Shown: positions 27,268 through 36,613, counted from the first letter of the stretch. The stretch is 64,000 nucleotides of DNA from Streptomyces sp. CGMCC 4.7035 (GCF_031583065.1 NZ_CP134053.1:434001-498000); one strand, 5' to 3'. A program made the numbers and translations. The notes: generated by a model from the letters alone, not told the origin.

Positions 27268-28200
27268 GTGAGTACATTCCAACAGCCAGACCCCAAGGAC
27301 CGCCCCGCGCGGCTCACCGTGGGCGTGGTCGGAGCAGGCAGGGTCGGCCCCGCGCTCGCGGCGTCACTGCAGCTCGCCGGGCATCGTCCGGTCGCCGTCT
27401 CCGGAGTCTCCGACGCCTCCAGACGGCGGGCGGCCGAGATGCTCCCGGACGTGCCCCTCGTCCCGCCCGCCGAGGTCCTGCGGCGGGCCGAGCTGGTCCT
27501 GCTGACCGTTCCGGACGACACGCTGCCCGGCCTTGTGGAGGGACTCTCGGAGACCGGGGCCGTACGGCCGGGGCAGCTGCTGGTGCACACCTCCGGGCGG
27601 TACGGCGCGAAGGTGCTCGACCCCGCCCTGCGCGCGGGAGCGCTGCCGCTCGCCCTGCACCCGGCGATGACCTTCACCGGCACTCCCGTGGACGTCCAGC
27701 GCCTGGCCGGGTGCTCCTTCGGGGTCACCGCGCCCGAGGAGCTGCGGCTGGCCGCCGAGGCCCTCGTGATCGAGATGGGCGGTGAGCCCGAGTGGATCGC
27801 CGAGGAGATGCGCCCGCTCTACCACGCGGCCCTCGCCCTCGGCGCCAACCACCTGGTCACCCTGGTCGCCGAGTCCATGGAGCTGCTGCGCGCGGCGGGC
27901 GTCGAGGCCCCCGACCGCATGCTCGGCCCACTGCTCGGCGCCGCCCTCGACAACGCCCTGCGCTCCGGCGACGCGGCCCTGACCGGCCCCGTCGCGCGCG
28001 GGGACGCGGGCACGGTGGCCGCGCACGTCGCCGAGCTGCGCAGGCACGCCCCGGGGACCGTGGCCGGCTATCTGGCGATGGCCCGCGCGACCGCCGACCG
28101 GGCCCTGGCCCACGGACTGCTCAAGCCGGAGCTGGCCGAGGACCTCCTCGGGGTACTCGCCGACGGGACGAAACTGCCCGAGAACGGGGAAGACCGATGA
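27268..28200 (+). CDS. Rossmann-like dehydrogenase with DUF2520 (possible ketopantoate reductase, PanG-like)
   Basis: 310 aa. The N-terminal NAD(P)-binding fold begins [19 protein letters not shown]; the middle has [11 protein letters not shown] and [11 protein letters not shown]; the C-terminal DUF2520 helical domain contains [16 protein letters not shown]. This arrangement resembles 6-phosphogluconate-dehydrogenase-like reductases. It starts an operon with panC, whose start codon overlaps the stop (ATGA). PanG proteins, a non-PanE type of ketopantoate reductase, are built similarly as I recall, so reduction of ketopantoate is a good hypothesis. Start GTG 27268. Confidence 0.8.
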   Translation: MSTFQQPDPKDRPARLTVGVVGAGRVGPALAASLQLAGHRPVAVSGVSDASRRRAAEMLPDVPLVPPAEVLRRAELVLLTVPDDTLPGLVEGLSETGAVRPGQLLVHTSGRYGAKVLDPALRAGALPLALHPAMTFTGTPVDVQRLAGCSFGVTAPEELRLAAEALVIEMGGEPEWIAEEMRPLYHAALALGANHLVTLVAESMELLRAAGVEAPDRMLGPLLGAALDNALRSGDAALTGPVARGDAGTVAAHVAELRRHAPGTVAGYLAMARATADRALAHGLLKPELAEDLLGVLADGTKLPENGEDR

Positions 28201-29237
28201 GCCGCCGCCCATTCGAACTCGTCCCGACGGTGGACGACCTGCGGTACGTGCAGGACCACTTCGGGGTGCCGGGACGCACCGCCGTCGTCATGACCATGGG
28301 CGCCCTGCACGAGGGCCACGCCACCCTGATCAGGGCGGCGCGCAAGCATGTCGGCACCAAGGGCTTCGTGATCGTCACCGTCTTCGTGAACCCCTTGCAG
28401 TTCGGCAAGGGCGAGGACCTGGAGCGCTATCCGCGCACCCTGGAGGCCGACCTGAAGGTCGCCGAACAGGCCGGCGCGGACGCCGTCTTCGCCCCCTCCG
28501 CGGACGAGGTCTACCCCGGTGGCGAGCCCCAGGTGCGGATCACCGCGGGCCCCATGGGCGAGCGCCTGGAGGGGGCCTCCCGCCCCGGCCACTTCGACGG
28601 CATGCTCACCGTGGTCGCCAAGCTGCTGCACCTCACCCGCCCCGACGTCGCTCTGTACGGGCAGAAGGACGCCCAGCAGCTCGCTCTGATCCGCCGGATG
28701 GTGCGCGACCTGAACTTCGGCGTGGAGATCGTCGGCGTGCCCACCGTCCGCGAGGACGACGGTCTCGCCCTCTCCAGCCGCAACCGCTACCTGTCGCCCG
28801 AGGAGCGGCACACCGCCCTCGCCCTCTCCCGGGCCCTGTTCGCGGGCCGTGACCGGCATGCCGCCCAGGAGGCTCTGCGCGCGCGTGCCCGCGAAGTGCC
28901 CTCCACGCACGCGCGTGCCGAGGCCCTCAGCGCCATAGGGGAGTCGCGCGCCGCCGCCGACGCGCACGCGGTCGCGAAGGCCGTCCCGGGCGGTCCCGCG
29001 GCCGTCCGTGCCGCTGCCCGTCTCGTCCTCGACGACGCCGCCCGCCTGGACCCGCCGCTGGTCCTGGACTACCTCGCCCTGGTCGATCCGTCGGACTTCA
29101 GCGAGATCCCCGACGACTTCGAAGGTGAGGCGGTCCTCGCCGTCGCCGCCCGGGTCGGGACGACCCGGCTGATCGACAACCTCCCGCTCTCCTTCGGAGC
29201 CCCCGAGCCCGTCGACCCTCACGGAGCCGCCTCGTGA
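28197..29237 (+). CDS. panC: Pantothenate synthetase
   Basis: Joins pantoate and beta-alanine with ATP to form pantothenate. [20 protein letters not shown] is the HIGH-like nucleotide motif, [19 protein letters not shown] is the pantoate site, and [19 protein letters not shown] the KMSKS-equivalent region. Length is 346 aa; bacterial enzymes are usually 280-310, and the extra residues are Ala/Arg-rich in the C-terminal lobe. Translation is coupled to the DUF2520 gene upstream (ATGA) and to nadB downstream (GTGA). Confidence 0.94.
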   Translation: MSRRPFELVPTVDDLRYVQDHFGVPGRTAVVMTMGALHEGHATLIRAARKHVGTKGFVIVTVFVNPLQFGKGEDLERYPRTLEADLKVAEQAGADAVFAPSADEVYPGGEPQVRITAGPMGERLEGASRPGHFDGMLTVVAKLLHLTRPDVALYGQKDAQQLALIRRMVRDLNFGVEIVGVPTVREDDGLALSSRNRYLSPEERHTALALSRALFAGRDRHAAQEALRARAREVPSTHARAEALSAIGESRAAADAHAVAKAVPGGPAAVRAAARLVLDDAARLDPPLVLDYLALVDPSDFSEIPDDFEGEAVLAVAARVGTTRLIDNLPLSFGAPEPVDPHGAAS

Positions 29238-31003
29238 CCAGCACAGGCATACGACTGCACGCGCCCGCCCCAGGGTGGTCCATCTCGGCTGACGTCGTGG
29301 TCGTCGGCTCCGGCGTCGCCGGCCTCACCGCGGCCCTGCGCTGCGAGGCCGCCGGTCTGAAGACGGTCGTCGTCACCAAGGCCCGCCTCGACGACGGTTC
29401 CACCCGCTGGGCGCAGGGCGGCATCGCGGCGGCCCTGGGCGAGGGCGACAGCCCCGAGCAGCACCTGGACGACACATTGGTGGCGGGCGCGGGCCTGTGC
29501 GACGAGGAGGCCGTACGCATCCTGGTCACGGAGGGCCCCGACGCCGTACGCCGGCTCATCTCCACCGGCGCCCACTTCGACACCGACGACGAGGGCGGCA
29601 TCGAGCTCACCCGCGAGGGCGGCCACCACCGCCGCCGGATCGCGCACGCCGGCGGGGACGCGACCGGCGCCGAGATCTCCCGGGCACTCGTCGAGGCCGT
29701 ACGCGCGCGTGGGCTGCGCACGATCGAGAACGCGCTGGTCCTGGACCTGCTCACGGACGCCGACGGCCGCACCGCGGGCGTCACCCTGCACGTCATGGGC
29801 GAGGGCCAGCACGACGGCGTGGGTGCCGTGCACGCCCCCGCCGTGGTCCTCGCCACCGGCGGCATGGGCCAGGTCTTCTCCGCGACCACCAACCCGTCGG
29901 TGTCCACGGGCGACGGAGTGGCACTCGCTCTGCGCGCCGGCGCCGAGGTGAGCGACCTCGAATTCGTGCAGTTCCACCCGACCGTGCTGTTCCTCGGCCC
30001 GGACGCGGAGGGCCAGCAGCCGCTGGTCTCCGAGGCGGTGCGCGGCGAGGGCGCCCACCTGGTGGACGCGGACGGGGTGCGTTTCATGGTCGGGCAGCAC
30101 GAGCTGGCCGAACTGGCGCCCCGGGACATCGTCGCCAAGGGCATCATGCGCCGCATGCAGGAGCAGGACGCCGAGCACATGTTCCTCGACGCCCGCCACT
30201 TCGGCGCCGACATGTGGGAGCACCGCTTCCCGACGATCCTCGCGGCCTGCCGCGCCAACGGCATCGACCCGGTCACCGAGTTCGTCCCGGTCGCCCCGGC
30301 CGCCCACTACGCCTCCGGCGGCGTCCGCACCGACTCCCAGGGCCGGACGACCGTGCCGGGCCTGTACGCGTGCGGCGAGGTCGCCTGCACGGGCGTCCAC
30401 GGCGCCAACCGGCTCGCCTCCAACTCGCTCCTGGAGGGCCTGGTCTACGCCGAGCGCATCGCCGCCGACATCGCGGCGGGCCACGCCGAGCACGGCCTCC
30501 ACGCGCGCGTGCCCGACCCCATCGAGCAGCCCGCGCACCCCGAGAGGCCCGCGCACCCGCTGCTCGCGCCGGAGGACCGGTTCGCGATCCAGCGGATCAT
30601 GACGGACGGCGCCGGGGTGCTCAGGTCCGCGGAGTCGTTGCAGGAGGCAGCGGACCGGCTCCAGCGGCTGCACACAGACGCGCGCGACGCACTCGACGAG
30701 AACGGCAAGACCGCCGAGCCCGGCGTCGACACCTGGGAGACCACCAACCTCCTGTGCGTGGCCCGTGTCCTGGTCGCCGCCGCCCTGCTGCGGGAGGAGA
30801 CCCGCGGCTGCCACTGGCGCGAGGACCACGCGGGGCGCGACGACACCGCCTGGCGCCGCCACGTCGTCGTACGGCTGAATCCGGACCGGACGCTGGCCGT
30901 ACGCACCACCGACACCGCAGACTTCCCCCCGACCCTCGCCCAAGCCCCCGGCTCCGCGCGAGCCGGTAGGACCCTTACGCCCCAGCGTCCCCAGGAGCAG
31001 TGA
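29234..31003 (+). CDS. nadB: L-aspartate oxidase
   Basis: FAD enzyme that oxidises L-aspartate to iminoaspartate, the first step of NAD synthesis. The FAD fingerprint [18 protein letters not shown] is near residue 20; [30 protein letters not shown] and [15 protein letters not shown] are the family blocks; the C-terminal helical domain is present. At 589 aa it is somewhat longer than the E. coli enzyme. It sits between panC and nadC with GTGA overlaps on both sides. nadA, the Fe-S partner, is not in the window. Confidence 0.94.
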   Translation: MTSTGIRLHAPAPGWSISADVVVVGSGVAGLTAALRCEAAGLKTVVVTKARLDDGSTRWAQGGIAAALGEGDSPEQHLDDTLVAGAGLCDEEAVRILVTEGPDAVRRLISTGAHFDTDDEGGIELTREGGHHRRRIAHAGGDATGAEISRALVEAVRARGLRTIENALVLDLLTDADGRTAGVTLHVMGEGQHDGVGAVHAPAVVLATGGMGQVFSATTNPSVSTGDGVALALRAGAEVSDLEFVQFHPTVLFLGPDAEGQQPLVSEAVRGEGAHLVDADGVRFMVGQHELAELAPRDIVAKGIMRRMQEQDAEHMFLDARHFGADMWEHRFPTILAACRANGIDPVTEFVPVAPAAHYASGGVRTDSQGRTTVPGLYACGEVACTGVHGANRLASNSLLEGLVYAERIAADIAAGHAEHGLHARVPDPIEQPAHPERPAHPLLAPEDRFAIQRIMTDGAGVLRSAESLQEAADRLQRLHTDARDALDENGKTAEPGVDTWETTNLLCVARVLVAAALLREETRGCHWREDHAGRDDTAWRRHVVVRLNPDRTLAVRTTDTADFPPTLAQAPGSARAGRTLTPQRPQEQ

Positions 31004-31008
31004 CCGAA

Positions 31009-31986
31009 GTGACCACCCCCGACCTTCCCCTCGTCCCGAGCGGCGGCTGCGGCGACGGCTGTGCCTGTGGCGCGGACGGCGACGAGGAATACCTGGAGTG
31101 CGGGCTCGACCCCGCGCTCGCCCAGCTCCTGGCCGACGCCGGACTCGACCCGGTGGAGGTCGAGGACATCGCCAACGTCGCCATCCAGGAGGACCTGGCC
31201 CACGGCGTCGATGTGACGACGGTCGCGACGATCCCTGAGGACGCGGTCGCGACGGCGGACTTCACCGCGCGCGAGGCGGGCGTGGTGGCGGGCCTCAGGG
31301 TCGCCGAGGCCGTGGTCTCGGTGGTCTGCACGGACGAGTTCGAGGTCGAGCGCCACGTGGAGGACGGCGACCGGGTGGAGGTCGGCCAGAAGCTTCTGAG
31401 CGTCACCACCCGCACCCGCGACCTGCTCACCGCCGAGCGCAGCGCGCTGAACCTGCTGTGCCGCCTGTCGGGCATCGCGACGGCCACGCGCGCGTGGGCG
31501 GACGCCCTGGAGGGCACCAAGGCGCGCGTACGGGACACCCGCAAGACGACGCCGGGCCTGCGCGCGCTGGAGAAGTTCGCGGTCCGTTGCGGCGGCGGCG
31601 TCAACCACCGCATGTCCCTGTCGGACGCGGCGCTCGTGAAGGACAACCACGTCGTGGCGGCCGGCGGAGTCGCCGAGGCCTTCAAGGCGGTCCGCGAGAC
31701 GTTCCCGGACGTGCCGATCGAGGTCGAGGTCGACACCCTGCACCAGCTGCGTGAGGTCGTGGACGCGGGCGCGGACCTGATCCTCCTGGACAACTTCACT
31801 CCGGGCGAGTGCGAGGAGGCGGTGGCCCTCTTCGGCGGCCGCGCCCTGCTGGAGGCGTCGGGCCGCCTGACCCTGCAGAACGCGAGGGCGTACGCGGAGA
31901 CGGGTGTCGATTTCCTGGCGGTCGGAGCGCTCACGCACTCCTCCCCGATCCTGGACATCGGCCTGGACCTGCGAGCAGCGGAGTAG
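31009..31986 (+). CDS. nadC: Nicotinate-nucleotide pyrophosphorylase (quinolinate PRTase)
   Basis: Converts quinolinate and PRPP to nicotinate mononucleotide. Core motifs are RDTRKTTPGLRALEKFAV and GGVNHRMSLSDAALVKDNH, with VEVDTL and LLDNF in the barrel. The N-terminus is unusual: a Cys-rich leader, C14-x3-C18-x-C20-x10-C31, precedes the normal start of homology. I chose GTG 31009 (325 aa), which leaves 11 nt to an AGGAG site; GTG 31000 overlaps the nadB stop and is the alternative. Confidence 0.93.
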   Translation: MTTPDLPLVPSGGCGDGCACGADGDEEYLECGLDPALAQLLADAGLDPVEVEDIANVAIQEDLAHGVDVTTVATIPEDAVATADFTAREAGVVAGLRVAEAVVSVVCTDEFEVERHVEDGDRVEVGQKLLSVTTRTRDLLTAERSALNLLCRLSGIATATRAWADALEGTKARVRDTRKTTPGLRALEKFAVRCGGGVNHRMSLSDAALVKDNHVVAAGGVAEAFKAVRETFPDVPIEVEVDTLHQLREVVDAGADLILLDNFTPGECEEAVALFGGRALLEASGRLTLQNARAYAETGVDFLAVGALTHSSPILDIGLDLRAAE

Positions 31987-31994
31987 GTGGGACC

Positions 31995-32792
31995 GTGCTG
32001 CTGACCATCGACGTAGGAAACACGCACACCGTCCTGGGCCTGTTCGACGGCGAGGACATCGTCGAACACTGGCGCATCTCCACGGACGCGCGCCGCACGG
32101 CGGACGAGCTCGCGGTGCTCCTCCAGGGCCTGATGGGCATGCACCCGCTGCTCGGCGAGGAACTGGGCGACGGCATCGACGGCATCGCGATCTGCGCGAC
32201 CGTGCCGTCGGTGCTGCACGAGTTGCGCGAAGTGACACGGCGCTACTACGGCGACGTGCCCGCGGTTCTCGTCGAACCGGGCGTCAAGACGGGGGTGCCG
32301 ATCCTGACCGACAACCCCAAGGAGGTCGGCGCGGACCGCATCATCAACGCGGTCGCCGCGGTCGAGCTCTACGGCGGTCCGGCGATCGTCGTGGACTTCG
32401 GTACGGCGACGACGTTCGACGCGGTCAGCGCGCGCGGGGAGTACGTCGGCGGCGTCATCGCGCCCGGTATCGAGATCTCGGTCGAGGCGCTGGGGGTCAA
32501 GGGCGCGCAGCTGCGGAAGATCGAGGTGGCACGGCCGCGGAGCGTGATCGGCAAGAACACCGTCGAGGCGATGCAGGCGGGCATCATCTACGGGTTCGCC
32601 GGACAGGTCGACGGGGTCGTGAGCCGCATGGCCCGCGAACTGGCGGACGACCCGGACGACGTCACGGTCATCGCGACGGGAGGCCTTGCCCCCATGGTCC
32701 TGGGCGAGTCCTCGGTCATCGACGAACACGAACCGTGGCTGACCTTGATCGGCCTGCGCTTGGTATACGAACGGAACGTGTCACGTATGTGA
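31995..32792 (+). CDS. coaX: Type III pantothenate kinase
   Basis: Phosphorylates pantothenate, the first step of CoA synthesis; type III enzymes need a monovalent cation and are not inhibited by CoA. The ASKHA motif MLLTIDVGNTHTVLGLFDG opens the protein, VGADRIINAVAA is the pantothenate and dimer motif, and VVDFGTATTFDAV the phosphate-2 motif. Length is 265 aa from GTG 31995, 8 nt after nadC. It ends the five-gene operon for pantothenate, NAD and CoA, and a hairpin follows. Confidence 0.94.
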   Translation: MLLTIDVGNTHTVLGLFDGEDIVEHWRISTDARRTADELAVLLQGLMGMHPLLGEELGDGIDGIAICATVPSVLHELREVTRRYYGDVPAVLVEPGVKTGVPILTDNPKEVGADRIINAVAAVELYGGPAIVVDFGTATTFDAVSARGEYVGGVIAPGIEISVEALGVKGAQLRKIEVARPRSVIGKNTVEAMQAGIIYGFAGQVDGVVSRMARELADDPDDVTVIATGGLAPMVLGESSVIDEHEPWLTLIGLRLVYERNVSRM

Positions 32793-32820
32793 GGGGCGAA
32801 CGCGCCCCTTTAGGGGCGCG
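32793..32820 (+). terminator. Terminator after coaX
   Basis: Two alternative stems share the strand 32801-32808: GGGGCG(AACG)CGCCCC, and CGCGCCCC(TTTA)GGGGCGCG with 8 bp. It begins directly at the coaX stop and should end the cofactor operon. Confidence 0.65.
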
Positions 32821-32988
32821 GGGCCGTGACGTTGTGCGGCTCCGCCGCGTGGGCGCGAGCAACCACACACGACCCGCACGCGCCGTCGAGCCGACACCGC
32901 CCACGGCGAAGAGGCGGAGGCTCCCCCCACCTGGGGGAACCCTGAAGCGACACGGCCCCGCGGGGGGCCGGTTTTGTCCGATTAGCGG

Positions 32989-32994
32989 TAGCGT
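32989..32994 (+). promoter_or_regulatory. -10 hexamer TAGCGT, leaderless promoter
   Basis: TAGCGT, 6 nt, then ATG 33001. Confidence 0.45.
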
Positions 32995-33000
32995 CCCCGC

Positions 33001-33657
33001 ATGCCCACGCCACACGGATCCCGCGGCGGCCTGGCGTTCGGCGCGGAGGAGCTGCGTGTGCTCCGCCGTGCCCTCGCCCTCGCCCTCCAGCCCCGTACCG
33101 CCTCCGCCGAGGACGTCCAGGACTGCCTCCGCCTCGCCGAGTCCGTCGACGAGGCGGTGCGCGAGGGCGCCCGTCTGAGGGCCTTTCTGCTGGCCGACCT
33201 CGCCCGCTACCGGGCGGGCCTCCCGGGCGCCGTAGCCGGCTACTGCGCCCTCCTGGAGGAGGCGCTGGGGGCCGGCTACCGCCCGCTCCCGGACGACCTC
33301 GCCGCCCTGCGCTCCCTGCGCGGCACTCCCGCCGTCGCCGCCCTCCTCGACCACTGCGGCGCCCTCGCCGAACGCGACGCACGCGCCCGCCTCGCCCTCC
33401 GTACGGCGATGATCCCCACCTCCCGGGTTCGTCTCACGGCGCTCCGGGGCGGCCGGGCGGGAGCGCCGGAGTCGGCGGATGGCCCCGCCCGCAAACCCGC
33501 CGACAAGCCGACCGAAAGGCCCGAGAAGCCGGGCCCGCCCCCCGAGCCGGGGACCCCGCGCCCGTCGCGCCCCATCCCCACCCCCGGCGAGGTCTTCCCG
33601 CCGAAGCGGAAACCGGCCCCTCCCGCGCACTCCGAGCGGCAACTGGTCGCCGGCTGA
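33001..33657 (+). CDS. Conserved actinobacterial hypothetical protein, Pro-rich tail
   Basis: 218 aa. Residues 1-140 are helical and Ala/Leu/Arg-rich (EELRVLRRALALALQPRTAS, then [20 protein letters not shown]), with no signal peptide. Residues 145-218 are a Pro/Lys/Arg-rich tail (KPADKPTERPEKPGPPPEPG) likely to be disordered. I recognise no catalytic motif. It lies between coaX and a small membrane protein. Confidence 0.72.
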   Translation: MPTPHGSRGGLAFGAEELRVLRRALALALQPRTASAEDVQDCLRLAESVDEAVREGARLRAFLLADLARYRAGLPGAVAGYCALLEEALGAGYRPLPDDLAALRSLRGTPAVAALLDHCGALAERDARARLALRTAMIPTSRVRLTALRGGRAGAPESADGPARKPADKPTERPEKPGPPPEPGTPRPSRPIPTPGEVFPPKRKPAPPAHSERQLVAG

Positions 33658-33754
33658 AGCCGTCGCCGGGCGGCGCCGTACCCGCCCGTTCCTGCCGTAC
33701 CTGCCCTCATCCGGTAACGCCCACCCGACCGGGATCGATCGGACAGGGCCTGGC

Positions 33755-33760
33755 TACTCT
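33755..33760 (+). promoter_or_regulatory. -10 hexamer TACTCT, leaderless promoter
   Basis: TACTCT, 6 nt, then ATG 33767. Confidence 0.5.
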
Positions 33761-33766
33761 GGACGC

Positions 33767-33946
33767 ATGGACTACGTCTCCGCGCTCGTGCCCCCGGTCG
33801 TCATGGCCGTCTTCTTCATCGGGCTGATCAGGGTGATCGTGAAGACCCAGGGCGGCGCCAACAAGGCCAAGGAGGACGCGGCCGTCGACGCGGCCCTCGC
33901 GCACACGGACGGCGCCCCCAAGGCCGCCCGTGACACCGAGGTCTGA
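33767..33946 (+). CDS. Small single-pass membrane protein
   Basis: 59 aa: MDYVSALVPPVVMAVFFIGL forms one TM segment (about 6-25), followed by a basic stretch and an acidic/Ala tail (KEDAAVDAALAHTDGAPK). It is conserved in streptomycetes as I recall; function unknown. No ribosome-binding site, but a clean -10 box. Confidence 0.7.
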   Translation: MDYVSALVPPVVMAVFFIGLIRVIVKTQGGANKAKEDAAVDAALAHTDGAPKAARDTEV

Positions 33947-34115
33947 CCTGACCCGGAGCCCGTCCCCGGCGCCGCCCGGCGCCCGCTTCGCCACTCCCGG
34001 CATCCCTCCGAGCCGCCGCGGCGTACGACTCCCGAACCTATCGAGTCGTACGCCCTTTTTGTTGCCATTCGCCGTGAAAGTGCACGTCCGGCGGGCCATT
34101 GGTGACATCTCCCAC

Positions 34116-34121
34116 TATTGT
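34116..34121 (+). promoter_or_regulatory. -10 hexamer TATTGT, leaderless promoter
   Basis: TATTGT, 7 nt, then GTG 34129. Confidence 0.5.
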
Positions 34122-34128
34122 GCTGAGC

Positions 34129-34716
34129 GTGCCTCGCCCATTGGGAGAACTCGAAGACGCGGTCATGACGCGGGTGTGGAAGTGGAACCGCCCGGTGACC
34201 GTTCGAGAAGTCCTGGAAGACCTTCAACAGGAACGGTCCATCGCGTACACCACGGTGATGACCGTTTTGGACAATCTCCATCAGAAGGGCTGGGTGCGCC
34301 GTGAGGCGGAAGGCCGGGCCTATCGATATGAGGCGGTCTCCACTCGTGCCGCCTACGCGGCCGCACTGATGAACGATGCCTGGTCGCAGAGCGACAACCC
34401 GGCCGCCGCACTCGTCGCCTTCTTCGGCATGATGAGCGACGAACAGCGCGGGGCACTGAGGGACGCCGTACGCATCGTGCAAGGCCCGGAGAGCGTCCCG
34501 GAGCCCCCGAGCACCGAAACGGCCACCGCACCGGAGCCCGAATCCCGCGAATCCGCCGAGCCCACGGATCGTTCGGACGCGAACACGGGCACGAAGCCGG
34601 ACACGAACCGGGATACGAACCCGGGCGGGAAGCCCCACGGGAACCCGGGGAAGAACGCCGCGGAGATGCGCGAGGAGAAGAACCCCGCCGCCGCCGAGGA
34701 CGGCAACGGGCGATAG
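34129..34716 (+). CDS. BlaI/MecI/CopY-family transcriptional regulator
   Basis: 195 aa. The winged-helix domain (1-75) reads LGELEDAVMTRVWKWNRPVT, then SIAYTTVMTVLDNLHQKGWV and REAEGRAYRYEAV, the Penicillinase_R pattern. Residues about 100-195 are a hydrophilic Pro/Glu/Asn/Gly tail, unusual in the family. BlaI proteins are normally inactivated by a membrane BlaR/MecR protease, but no M56 protease lies nearby, so the signal is unknown. The frame extends to TTG 34099; I prefer GTG 34129. Confidence 0.82.
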   Translation: MPRPLGELEDAVMTRVWKWNRPVTVREVLEDLQQERSIAYTTVMTVLDNLHQKGWVRREAEGRAYRYEAVSTRAAYAAALMNDAWSQSDNPAAALVAFFGMMSDEQRGALRDAVRIVQGPESVPEPPSTETATAPEPESRESAEPTDRSDANTGTKPDTNRDTNPGGKPHGNPGKNAAEMREEKNPAAAEDGNGR

Positions 34717-34719
34717 CGT
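34714..34719 (+). promoter_or_regulatory. -10 hexamer TAGCGT overlapping the BlaI-like stop
   Basis: TAGCGT, 6 nt, then ATG 34726. The first three bases are also the stop codon of the preceding gene. Confidence 0.4.
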
Positions 34720-34725
34720 CCGCTC

Positions 34726-35259
34726 ATGCCAGCAGAGAGCCCCGAAGTCACCGCAAAAGCCATCACTGTCCGACGGGCCAGGACGAGCGATGTCCCGGCG
34801 GTGCGCCGCCTCCTCGACGCCTACGTGCGGCGCGGCATCCTGCTCGACAAAGCGACGGTGACGCTTTACGAGGACATCCAGGAGTTCTGGGTGGCGGAGC
34901 GCGACGACAACGGCGAGGTCCTGGGCTGCGGTGCCCTGCACGTCATGTGGGAAGACCTGGCGGAAGTTCGCACTCTCGCGGTGATGCCCGAGGCGAAGGG
35001 TCTCGGTGTCGGGCATCAGTTGCTGGAGAAGTTGCTGCACACCGCCCGCTGGCTCGGCGTTCGCCGGGTTTTCTGTCTGACCTTCGAAGTGGACTTCTTC
35101 GGGAAGCACGGCTTCGTCGAGATCGGCGAGACACCGGTCGACACCGATGTCTACGCCGAGCTGCTGCGTTCCTATGACGAGGGTGTGGCGGAGTTCCTCG
35201 GTCTCGAACGAGTGAAACCGAACACCTTGGGCAACAGCCGGATGCTTCTGCATCTGTGA
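34726..35259 (+). CDS. GNAT N-acetyltransferase, ArgA-like amino-acid acetyltransferase
   Basis: 177 aa single GNAT domain. Acetyl-CoA loop: VMPEAKGLGVGHQLLEKLL (R/Q-x-x-G-x-G/A signature, about 85-103); also VLGCGALHVMWEDLAEVRTL and FCLTFEVDFFGKHGF. It resembles the short N-acetylglutamate synthase of Mycobacterium (Rv2747) that starts arginine synthesis; the assignment rests on memory of that family. It lies between a BlaI-type regulator and lsr2. Confidence 0.82.
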   Translation: MPAESPEVTAKAITVRRARTSDVPAVRRLLDAYVRRGILLDKATVTLYEDIQEFWVAERDDNGEVLGCGALHVMWEDLAEVRTLAVMPEAKGLGVGHQLLEKLLHTARWLGVRRVFCLTFEVDFFGKHGFVEIGETPVDTDVYAELLRSYDEGVAEFLGLERVKPNTLGNSRMLLHL

Positions 35260-35429
35260 TCGCCACGAGATGGTCAAGGGATCGCCCGGGAGTATTCGGC
35301 GGTGCTTCAGCCGGACAGGCTTGCCCAGGTTCCCTATGTCCGAAACGCGCATGTTTCCGGTCTCCCGGTCGTCCGTCGGTCTCTCCCAGGGGTTTGTGTT
35401 TTTCCAGCAAAAGCGGTTTGCTTTCCGAC

Positions 35430-35451
35430 GTACTGCAGTACTGCATATAAC
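35430..35451 (+). promoter_or_regulatory. lsr2 promoter region with 12-bp palindrome
   Basis: GTACTGCAGTAC (35430-35441) is a perfect palindrome directly before a -10-like TATAAC (35446-35451), 69 nt before the lsr2 start. The stretch 35395-35455 is clearly richer in A/T than its surroundings, so Lsr2 autobinding is possible. Confidence 0.45.
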
Positions 35452-35520
35452 AGGGGGCGCGAAACAAGCGGCACAAGCCGCAGACCCTCGGCCCTGAAGT
35501 TATCGATGAAAGGAAATCCG

Positions 35521-35856
35521 GTGGCACAGAAGGTTCAGGTCCTTCTTGTCGACGACCTCGACGGTGGCGAGGCGGACGAGACCGTGACGTTCGCACTGGA
35601 CGGCAAGACGTACGAGATTGATCTCACGACCGCCAACGCGGACAAGCTCCGTGGCCTTCTCGACCCCTACGTGAAGGGCGGCCGCCGTACCGGAGGCCGT
35701 GCGGCAGGTGGGCGTGGCAAGACCCGTGCCGCTTCCGGTGGCAGCCAGGACACCGCGCAGATCCGCGCCTGGGCGAAGGAGAACGGTTACGAGGTCAACG
35801 ACCGTGGCCGTGTTCCGGCGTCCATCCGCGAGGCTTACGAGAAGGCGAACGGCTGA
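35521..35856 (+). CDS. lsr2: Nucleoid-associated protein Lsr2
   Basis: 111 aa, starting at GTG 35521 with a GAAAGGAAAT site. The N-terminal oligomerisation domain (1-58, QKVQVLLVDDLDGGEADETV) is joined by a basic Gly/Arg linker to the C-terminal DNA-binding domain, with the AT-hook-like RGR in NDRGRVPASIREAYEKA. Lsr2 binds AT-rich DNA, silences acquired and specialised-metabolite genes and bridges DNA. The last 22 nt overlap a convergent gene. Confidence 0.95.
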   Translation: MAQKVQVLLVDDLDGGEADETVTFALDGKTYEIDLTTANADKLRGLLDPYVKGGRRTGGRAAGGRGKTRAASGGSQDTAQIRAWAKENGYEVNDRGRVPASIREAYEKANG

Positions 35857-36509
35857 GCGCTCGCGCGCCGCAGCCGGACCCGATGGCAGTGCGTCGCCAT
35901 CGTGTCGACCAGCCGTACCAGATCGGGGGCGCCCCCACCGCCCCCCAATGCCGACAGAGTCGGCAAAAGGAATTCCATCTCGCACCCCGGCTCAGGGGGC
36001 CGCAGCCAGACGGCGGCCCCCTGTGAACGGATCCGGCCCAGGGGAAGCGGCCGGGATCCCGGGGCGCCGGCCAGGCCCGGGGACACCGCCGCCGGGGCCC
36101 ACCCCGGCGGCAGAGGCGCCTCGATGTGCCCGCCCGCGCCGGTCGCCGTGAGATCCAGGGCCAGAGCGCCCCACTCCAGCCAGTCGAGCAGCCCCGGCAG
36201 CTCCTCCGCGCTGCCCGCGGCCACCAGCAGCCGCATCCGCTCTCCGTGCAGCGCCACCGGGGACGCCGGCCCCAGGTGCCGCAGCGCGGCGAACCCCGCC
36301 TCCGCAGGGACCTCCAGGACGTCGAAGCGCAGGCCCGTGACCAGCCGCACCGGCCTTCCGGGCACGCTCGTCCAGCCCAGCTCGTCCTCGTACCACTGAC
36401 GCACCGCGTCGCTCGGGTGGAGCGGCCGCCGCGGAAGGGGCACTGTGGCAGGAGGAGGTGAATCGGAGCGACTCTTCGAGGGGTGGTGGTCGGGCGATGG
36501 GCGGGCCAT
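35835..36509 (-). CDS. Conserved actinobacterial hypothetical protein (lsr2-clpC gap)
   Basis: About 224 aa from ATG 36509; the start is uncertain, since the frame is open to 36653 with another ATG at 36590. The N-terminal 30 residues are Ser/Pro-rich, and the core begins HPSDAVRQWYEDELGWTSVP and continues GLRFDVLEVPAEAGFAALRH, reminiscent of small bifunctional primase/polymerase-type proteins of actinomycetes, though no catalytic motif is clear. The C-terminus (MATHCHRVRLRRASAQPFAFS) overlaps lsr2 by 22 nt. Function unknown. Confidence 0.65.
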   Translation of the reverse strand: MARPSPDHHPSKSRSDSPPPATVPLPRRPLHPSDAVRQWYEDELGWTSVPGRPVRLVTGLRFDVLEVPAEAGFAALRHLGPASPVALHGERMRLLVAAGSAEELPGLLDWLEWGALALDLTATGAGGHIEAPLPPGWAPAAVSPGLAGAPGSRPLPLGRIRSQGAAVWLRPPEPGCEMEFLLPTLSALGGGGGAPDLVRLVDTMATHCHRVRLRRASAQPFAFS

Positions 36510-36613
36510 GCCAGGAGCAACAGCCGAAGTCGGCACCGAGTTACGCTGGGTGGTGAGTCGATTGCGCAGAGTGTCGGAAAAAGAGGGCATACGGGGGTGT
36601 GCGGCGGCGCAAG

